Positions 63,181-64,000 of a DNA stretch of 64,000 nucleotides are shown piece after piece. The position numbers and the translations under genes are program-made. The stretch's first letter is position 1. Each line of letters begins with the position of its first letter. The notes below the pieces were generated by a model. That model was given only the letters and a program-made list of their open reading frames with translations. It was not told where the DNA came from and ran no database searches. The DNA comes from Absidia repens (Eukaryota; Mucoromycota; Mucoromycetes; Mucorales; Cunninghamellaceae): the NCBI GenBank assembly GCA_002105175.1, contig MCGE01000015.1:868001-932000 (forward strand), given 5' to 3'.

Positions 63181-64000
63181 GGTTTCCTATTCTCAAAAAA
63201 AATAATAGAATGGGGGGCTGCTTTTTAATATCCATTGGTCTCGTCGTTCATCGTCGTTCAGTATAGAATACATAATATTTATACCATTTACCTTTGAAAA
63301 GTTGAAGGAGAGAGGATTAAAGATTGGGAAAAAGAAAAAAATGGAAGAAGAAGAAGAAGAAAAAAAAGATATTTGATGAAAGCCAAAAAAAAAAAAAAAA
63401 AAAGAAAACACCCATCACCCCCTTGTTTATCAAGGAGGCAATAGGCGCCAAGGTTACTTTCACAATAAATCATTACCCTCCAGCCATTCAAATAAATGCT
63501 GAGCTATCAATACAGTTCCACTACATATATCATCATAAACTATACTGTACTGTAAAAGTTTGTTTTGTGAGGAGTCTTTTTTAATCTTCTTTATTGTATT
63601 GCAACAATACCTACATAATTATCCCCGCCCCCTCTTCTCTTTTTCTCTTTTTTTTTCCTTATGCAACAAAAAGGAAAAGAAAATACCGTTGCAGTGAAAT
63701 TCGTTTATGCTGCATGCATACATTTGTTTGGTATGATACGATGATGAACTGCTTTTTTTTTATCAACAGCCGCGCAAGTAAAACTTGCTTTTTATTTTTA
63801 CGGAGTTGATGCGTAAATATGGGCCAATCATGATTAATTTTGCTTCCCATTGTCCCTAATATTGCCGCATATTGTACAGTTGTTAAAATCATATATAGCA
63901 CAGCAGTAGGATAGACATATTTTTATTTAAAAGGTTTGGGGGTTATTTAATTCAGCTTCTTTAGTTATGGTTATGCCAGCTTATCTGTCTAATAAAAATT
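63181..64000. other. intergenic stretch to the window edge
   Basis: Promoter side of the RhoGAP-like gene, with a purine run (GAAGAAGAAG) at 63342-63365 and an A tract at about 63385-63403. A GACATATTTTTATTT word near 63914 recalls the end of repeat R but is too short to call. No gene is supported. Confidence 0.4.

Overview
The window is nuclear DNA of a filamentous fungus, most likely an early-diverging one (Mucoromycota, probably Mucorales). The evidence is AT-rich sequence, 20 protein genes on both strands, almost all split by short (about 60-130 bp) GT-AG introns, serine/glutamine/asparagine-rich regulatory proteins, and a gene set that combines typical fungal regulators (Con7-like C2H2, Atg27, Myb, TALE homeobox, bZIP) with genes shared with animals (STK32/YANK kinase, Rap-GAP, LARGE-type GT49, MOB4). 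The species cannot be named from sequence alone. No prokaryotic, viral, CRISPR or autonomous transposon genes were seen. Exon-intron models below were built by hand from splice sites and checked by reading-frame phase; family names come from recognised motifs, not from database searches.

Layout, left to right: 3' part of ornithine carbamoyltransferase (1-950, +); dispersed repeat R copy 1 (1541-2350); small secreted expansin/barwin-like protein (3311-4055, -); CUE + tandem CCCH zinc-finger protein (5367-7174, +); Con7-like C2H2 factor (8068-9330, +); RanBPM/Gid1 (10453-13441, +); repeat-rich gap with R copy 2 (13.8-15.4 kb); LARGE-like glycosyltransferase (16285-17887, -) divergent from MOB4/phocein (18503-19690, +); bHLH factor (20035-21428, +); repeat-rich gap with R copy 3 (22-23.4 kb); three-repeat Myb protein (24704-25925, +); STK32/YANK kinase (27072-29514, -) divergent from a 1326-residue VPS9-ankyrin-PX protein (29886-35048, +); G-alpha subunit (35785-37418, +) convergent with a Rap-GAP (38021-41583, -), itself divergent from mitochondrial ribosomal protein mL44 (41901-42992, +), which is convergent with an SDF2-like MIR protein (43299-44159, -); KDM4/JMJD2 demethylase (44772-47662, +); Atg27-like receptor (48990-50746, +); gap with R copy 4 (52 kb); polyglutamine bZIP factor (53601-56421, -); TALE homeobox factor (58444-60178, +); RhoGAP-fold Msb1/Mug8-like protein (61394-63180, -).

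There is no operon logic. Functionally the window is enriched in signalling (G-alpha, Rap-GAP, RhoGAP-like, STK32, MOB4, Rab5-GEF/sorting nexin) and transcription/chromatin (Con7, bHLH, Myb, bZIP, TALE, KDM4). The least ordinary features are a dispersed non-coding repeat family (at least four copies, each in a long gap, carrying a CACGTG site at one end), a VPS9-ankyrin-PX-BAR-like fusion, a YANK kinase in which APE reads APC, a 60-glutamine hexanucleotide array, and long A tracts placed directly behind splice donors so that intron retention would add lysine tails.
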